DNA of 15,538 nt from CAIXSC01 sp040381235 (GTDB taxonomy: Bacteria; Planctomycetota; Planctomycetia; Pirellulales; Pirellulaceae): NCBI GenBank assembly GCA_040381235.1, contig JBEIHS010000088.1:1-15538 (forward strand), written 5' to 3'. Below, piece after piece: positions 13,444 through 15,538 of the stretch. The number at the start of each line of letters is the position of its first letter. Positions within the stretch are counted from its first letter, which is position 1. The notes under the pieces are model-generated. The model did no database searches. It saw nothing but the letters and a program-made list of their open reading frames with translations, and had not been told where the DNA came from. A program made the translations under genes and the position numbers.

Positions 13444-14697
13444 CTATGGCGCCGCTTCCACGCGGTAGAGATGCGTGGCCCCGCGAATCAACAGCGCCTG
13501 GCCGGTGACGGCATACGAGGCGAGCGTCCGTTCGCCGAGGCTGTTTTTCGCGAGCACCTCGAACTTGTCGGCCGCCCGCACCACCGTCGTGTCCCCTTCC
13601 TCGCTTTGGAAATAGATCTTGCCGTTGGCGTAGAGGGGGGACGCCGAGTAGTTTCCGCCGAGCCGTTCTTGCCAGATTTCGGCGCCCGTTTTGGCGTCCA
13701 GGCAGGTGGCGACGCCACGGTCCGACACCATGAACAGCCAGTCGCCCACGACCAGCAGCGACGGCGTATGCGGCGCTCCCTTCTTCACGACCCAGGCGAC
13801 ATGCGAATCGGTCACATCGCCCGTGCCGCCCGGCCGGATCGCCATGACCGACGGCGAATCGTAGCCCGTGCCGATGTAAAGCAGTCCGTGGGCGAAAATC
13901 GGCCGCGGGATCACGGAATAGCCCTGATAACGGACCCGCCACAACTCCTTGCCCGTCGCCGCATCGAACGCGCCGACCGAATTCGACCCCGGACTAACCA
14001 CCTGCGGTTGCCCATCTACTTGAATCACCAGCGGCGTGCTGAAGGAAAACTTCTTTGGCGCGTCGGAATCCCGCTGGGTCTTCCAGCGGACTTGGCCGGA
14101 TTGTTGGTCCAGCGCGGCGAGGAATGGATCGGAGGCGCCGTCAGCACTGAAGACAAGCACGTCCTTCACGAGCGCCGGCGTGCCGCCATTGCCGTGCACC
14201 GGCGAGTACGCCAGTTCGCGGTTCCGCCATTTGATTTTCCCATCGAGCCCCAGGCAGGCTGTGCCCTGGTGGCCGAAGTGGACGAACACCGAATCCCCGC
14301 GAATGACGGCGGTCGGACTGGCGTGGCTGTTCTTGCCATGGATCCGCGGCGCATCTTGGGGCTGCTGGAACACTTCGGTGTCCCATCGCGGTTGGCCGGT
14401 GGCCACATTGAACGACAGCACGCGCAGCGATAGCGGTTGTCCGGCATTGCCAGAATCCCCTTCCGGGGGGACAGCCGAGGTGACGATCACTTGGCCGTTC
14501 ACGACCACGGGCGAAGACCACCCAAGTCCTGGCACCGCCTGTTTCCAGGCCACATTCTTGGTCGCGGACCACTCGACCGGTAACGCCACTTCGCCCGCAT
14601 GTCCCTGGCCGGTCGGACCGCGGAAATCGAGCCAATTGGCATCGGGAGCCGCCGCCGGCAACAAGCCAGCCAGCACAATCATCAAAGACTGAATCAT
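13444..14697 (-). CDS. Secreted PQQ-like beta-propeller repeat protein
   Basis: 417 residues. The ATG at 14697 is set by a strong GGAAGGAG (14704-14711) with 6 nt spacing. Residues 1-17 are a signal peptide (MIQSLMIVLAGLLPAAA) followed by DANWLDFRGPTGQG, the WP-x-FRGP-like opening seen in many planctomycete members. PWSSPVV-type text (LGWSSPVVVNGQVIVTSA) begins the propeller. The blade signature [A/S]-x-D-x-x-T/S-G-x-x-x-W recurs: SFNVATGQPRW, ALDQQSGQVRW, AFDAATGKELW and CLDAKTGAEIW. These are structural repeats of the quinoprotein-dehydrogenase-like fold; no catalytic calcium/PQQ residues of dehydrogenases can be claimed. The fold often serves as a binding scaffold in the periplasm (as in BamB). 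Role here unknown. Likely first gene of a two-gene operon with the KtrA-like gene. Confidence 0.85.
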   Translation of the reverse strand: MIQSLMIVLAGLLPAAAPDANWLDFRGPTGQGHAGEVALPVEWSATKNVAWKQAVPGLGWSSPVVVNGQVIVTSAVPPEGDSGNAGQPLSLRVLSFNVATGQPRWDTEVFQQPQDAPRIHGKNSHASPTAVIRGDSVFVHFGHQGTACLGLDGKIKWRNRELAYSPVHGNGGTPALVKDVLVFSADGASDPFLAALDQQSGQVRWKTQRDSDAPKKFSFSTPLVIQVDGQPQVVSPGSNSVGAFDAATGKELWRVRYQGYSVIPRPIFAHGLLYIGTGYDSPSVMAIRPGGTGDVTDSHVAWVVKKGAPHTPSLLVVGDWLFMVSDRGVATCLDAKTGAEIWQERLGGNYSASPLYANGKIYFQSEEGDTTVVRAADKFEVLAKNSLGERTLASYAVTGQALLIRGATHLYRVEAAP

Positions 14698-14722
14698 CGG
14701 TTTCTCCTTCCAATCCCCTGCG

Positions 14723-14728
14723 ATGATA
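14723..14728 (-). promoter_or_regulatory. -10-like box for the PQQ-like gene
   Basis: TATCAT on the minus strand (5 of 6 to consensus) lies 26 nt before the ATG, so the transcript would start just upstream of the strong ribosome site. The -35 region is poor (GTCAGC at 17 nt spacing), so an activator or other sigma factor is possible. Confidence 0.3.
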
Positions 14729-14782
14729 CCCTGCCCGCAGCGCTCGCTGACGAGGGTCGCGAAAGAAATCTTGAGCGAATCA

Positions 14783-14810
14783 TTGCGGATTGGTCGCGAT
14801 TTGACATAAT
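14783..14810 (+). promoter_or_regulatory. Promoter candidate for the mini-ORF transcript
   Basis: TTGCGG (14783-14788) and CATAAT (14805-14810, 5 of 6) are 16 nt apart. Transcription would begin near 14817 and run rightward through the folded leader and the 30-codon ORF. It is divergent from the PQQ-like gene. Confidence 0.35.
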
Positions 14811-14823
14811 GTCGGGCCGCTAA

Positions 14824-14903
14824 GGTTGGAGCTGAGGTCCCGGCGTTCCGGTTGAGGGGATTCTTCCGGCACGACGGTCTGAGAGAGGCGCGCGGCTCCA
14901 ATC
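14824..14903 (+). ncRNA. Possible folded leader of the mini-ORF transcript
   Basis: GGTTGGAGCTG (14824-14834) pairs with CGGCTCCAATC (14893-14903): 11 consecutive pairs including two G-U, closing a 58-nt internal region. Further small stems follow (CGCGT/ACGCG at 14952-14970). With the promoter at 14783-14810 this would be the first part of a 5' leader of about 185 nt. It matches no riboswitch I can recognise; it may be chance folding of GC-rich sequence. Confidence 0.25.
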
Positions 14904-15000
14904 AGTGAACGGAGTTCCTTTGGCTTAAAGCATCCCGGCCTGCTGGCCTCCCGCGTTGCCCACTCACGCGCGGTTCCAGGCGCCGGATTTTGGAAGAGAT

Positions 15001-15093
15001 ATGACGATCGATCTGACTTTCGCGGGCACCTTCGCCGTGATGTTGCTGCTAGCGCTGGATCTGATGACCGACACCTCCCGCTGGCGGTATTAA
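15001..15093 (+). CDS. Candidate 30-residue hydrophobic mini-protein
   Basis: Thirty codons, ATG at 15001 to TAA at 15091-15093, with GGAAGAG about 3-9 nt upstream. The product starts MTIDLTFAGTFAVMLLLALD and ends LMTDTSRWRY. A hydrophobic stretch (about residues 5-21) is flanked by acidic residues and a C-terminal W-R-Y, as in single-helix membrane mini-proteins. In support of coding, 25 of 30 third codon positions are G or C, although the surrounding DNA is less GC-rich. A promoter candidate lies upstream and a hairpin plus T7 downstream (15169-15198), giving a self-contained unit. Against it: the short length, no family recognised and no possible check of conservation here. It could also be a remnant of a longer gene. 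Confidence 0.4.
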   Translation: MTIDLTFAGTFAVMLLLALDLMTDTSRWRY

Positions 15094-15117
15094 TGGCTCG
15101 CGGCACGATCTGCTAAC

Positions 15118-15167
15118 CGCGCCGGTTTTCGGGCAGTTTTCTCGCGCCGGTTTTCGGGCAGTTTTCT
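15118..15167. repeat. Perfect 25-bp tandem duplication
   Basis: Two identical 25-bp units abut (15118-15142 and 15143-15167), each starting CGCGCCGG followed by TTTTCGGGCAG and TTTTCT. A partial third start, CGCGCCGG, occurs at 15178-15185. They lie 24 nt after the mini-ORF stop. Confidence 0.9.
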
Positions 15168-15168
15168 C

Positions 15169-15198
15169 CCGCCCCATCGCGCCGGCGGAAATTTTTTT
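15169..15198 (+). terminator. Intrinsic terminator candidate
   Basis: CCGCC (15169-15173) pairs with GGCGG (15184-15188), and AAA then a T7 run (15192-15198) follows. The stem is only 5 bp, but GC-only and directly upstream of one of the few T-runs in the window. It would end the mini-ORF transcript. Confidence 0.4.
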
Positions 15199-15209
15199 CT
15201 CAAGCTTTC

Positions 15210-15230
15210 GGCTTCTAATTTCCAGAAGCC
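15210..15230. other. Perfect 7-bp stem-loop
   Basis: GGCTTCT and AGAAGCC pair around AATTTCC, 11 nt after the T-run. Role unknown. Confidence 0.5.
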
Positions 15231-15241
15231 TGTGTTTGGCT

Positions 15242-15279
15242 GTGAGTGTCGCGAATCTGCTGATCGCGATTGAACTCAC
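15242..15279. other. Nested stem-loop with two TCGCGA palindromes
   Basis: GTGAGT (15242-15247) pairs with ACTCAC (15274-15279). Inside, TCGCGA (15249-15254) pairs with a second TCGCGA (15264-15269) around a 9-nt loop. Twelve pairs in total with a small internal loop. TCGCGA is itself a palindrome, so this might also be a paired protein-binding site on DNA. Confidence 0.45.
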
Positions 15280-15306
15280 TGGCGTATTGCGGAGCGAGTC
15301 GACCAA

Positions 15307-15468
15307 AGTCGTGGATCGCTCCGCGATCCAACGCCACCGCTTAAAAAAGCCTCACCGCGCTTCGAGCCACATCCGCTGAAGGGCAGGCCGGGCGCGGAGA
15401 CCATAGTCGTGGATCGCTCCGCGATCCAACGCCGACGCTTAAAAAAGCCTCACCGCGCTTCGAGCCAC
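15307..15468. repeat. Two 64-bp direct repeats, 98 bp apart, each with a palindrome
   Basis: Copies at 15307-15370 and 15405-15468 differ at 2 of 64 positions. Each begins AGTCG, contains the 8-bp palindrome TGGATCGC-TCC-GCGATCCA, then GCTTAAAAAAGC, and ends TTCGAGCCAC. Sequences after each copy also resemble each other (GCAGGC...GGCCAT / GACCAT), so the true unit is about 98 bp. No gene is visible in 15094-15538. Confidence 0.9.
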
Positions 15469-15523
15469 CGCAGAGAAACGGCAGGCGGGGCGAGACAGCT
15501 GGCCATCGTTTTTCCTTCCGCCC

Positions 15524-15538
15524 GTTGGATCGCGGAGC
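15524..15538. repeat. Inverted partial third copy of the palindromic repeat, cut by the window end
   Basis: GTTGGATCGCGGAGC is the exact reverse complement of GCTCCGCGATCCAAC found in both 64-bp copies. The copy is therefore in the opposite orientation and runs out of the window. Confidence 0.75.

Noticed and set aside
15049..15306. Minus-strand frame of 85 codons in the right-hand gap
   Set aside because: It runs through the 25-bp duplication and several palindromes, is Lys/Arg-rich without pattern, and has no ribosome site.
15307..15468. CRISPR array
   Set aside because: Only two copies of 64 bp with a spacer that is itself partly repeated; no cas gene. Better explained as duplicated palindromic repeats.

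Overview
The window looks like a chromosomal segment of a planctomycete, probably near the Pirellulales. This is inferred from the high G+C content, the mix of families (PQQ-like beta-propeller protein, MMPL/RND exporter with long loops, YceI, DUF1648, Nramp-like transporter with EF-hand loops, Asn-synthase-like enzyme) and the many short tandem repeats between genes. No rRNA, tRNA, CRISPR array, insertion sequence or phage gene is visible.

Layout: 2-217 is the 3' end of an HlyD-type adaptor gene (+). After a repeat-rich gap comes an Nramp-like membrane transporter on the minus strand (499-2310) with four EF-hand-like calcium loops in one inter-helix loop. It is divergent from an asparagine-synthase-like gene (+, 2570-3898), which is followed by pyruvate kinase (+, 4005-5483). 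A gap built from heptanucleotide repeats leads to a small DUF1648 membrane protein (-, 5763-6272). Divergent from it is a two-gene unit: a secreted YceI protein (+, 6421-7014) and, 3 nt later, a polytopic membrane protein of unknown function with a 12-bp-periodic acidic linker (+, 7018-8358). A large MMPL/RND exporter (-, 8580-12290) converges on that unit. A 440-bp gap follows, then a KtrA/TrkA-type RCK protein (-, 12731-13396), probably transcribed with the secreted PQQ-like propeller gene upstream of it (-, 13444-14697).

The last 840 bp hold no conventional gene. They do contain what reads as a complete small transcription unit on the + strand: promoter, foldable leader, Shine-Dalgarno-like site, a 30-codon hydrophobic mini-ORF (15001-15093) and a hairpin with a T-run. 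It is followed by tandem repeats and palindromes.

The genes do not form one pathway. Themes are central metabolism (pyruvate kinase, with residues typical of K+-independent enzymes), ion and solute transport (Nramp-like, KtrA, RND) and envelope proteins (YceI, DUF1648, PQQ-like). The points most worth a second look are the EF-hand insert in the Nramp-like transporter, the mini-ORF unit, the family of 7-bp repeat arrays at gene edges, in-frame 12-bp repeat linkers in two unrelated membrane proteins, and duplicated palindromes with alternative pairings at the right end. All functional assignments rest on motif recognition by eye; no database search was run.
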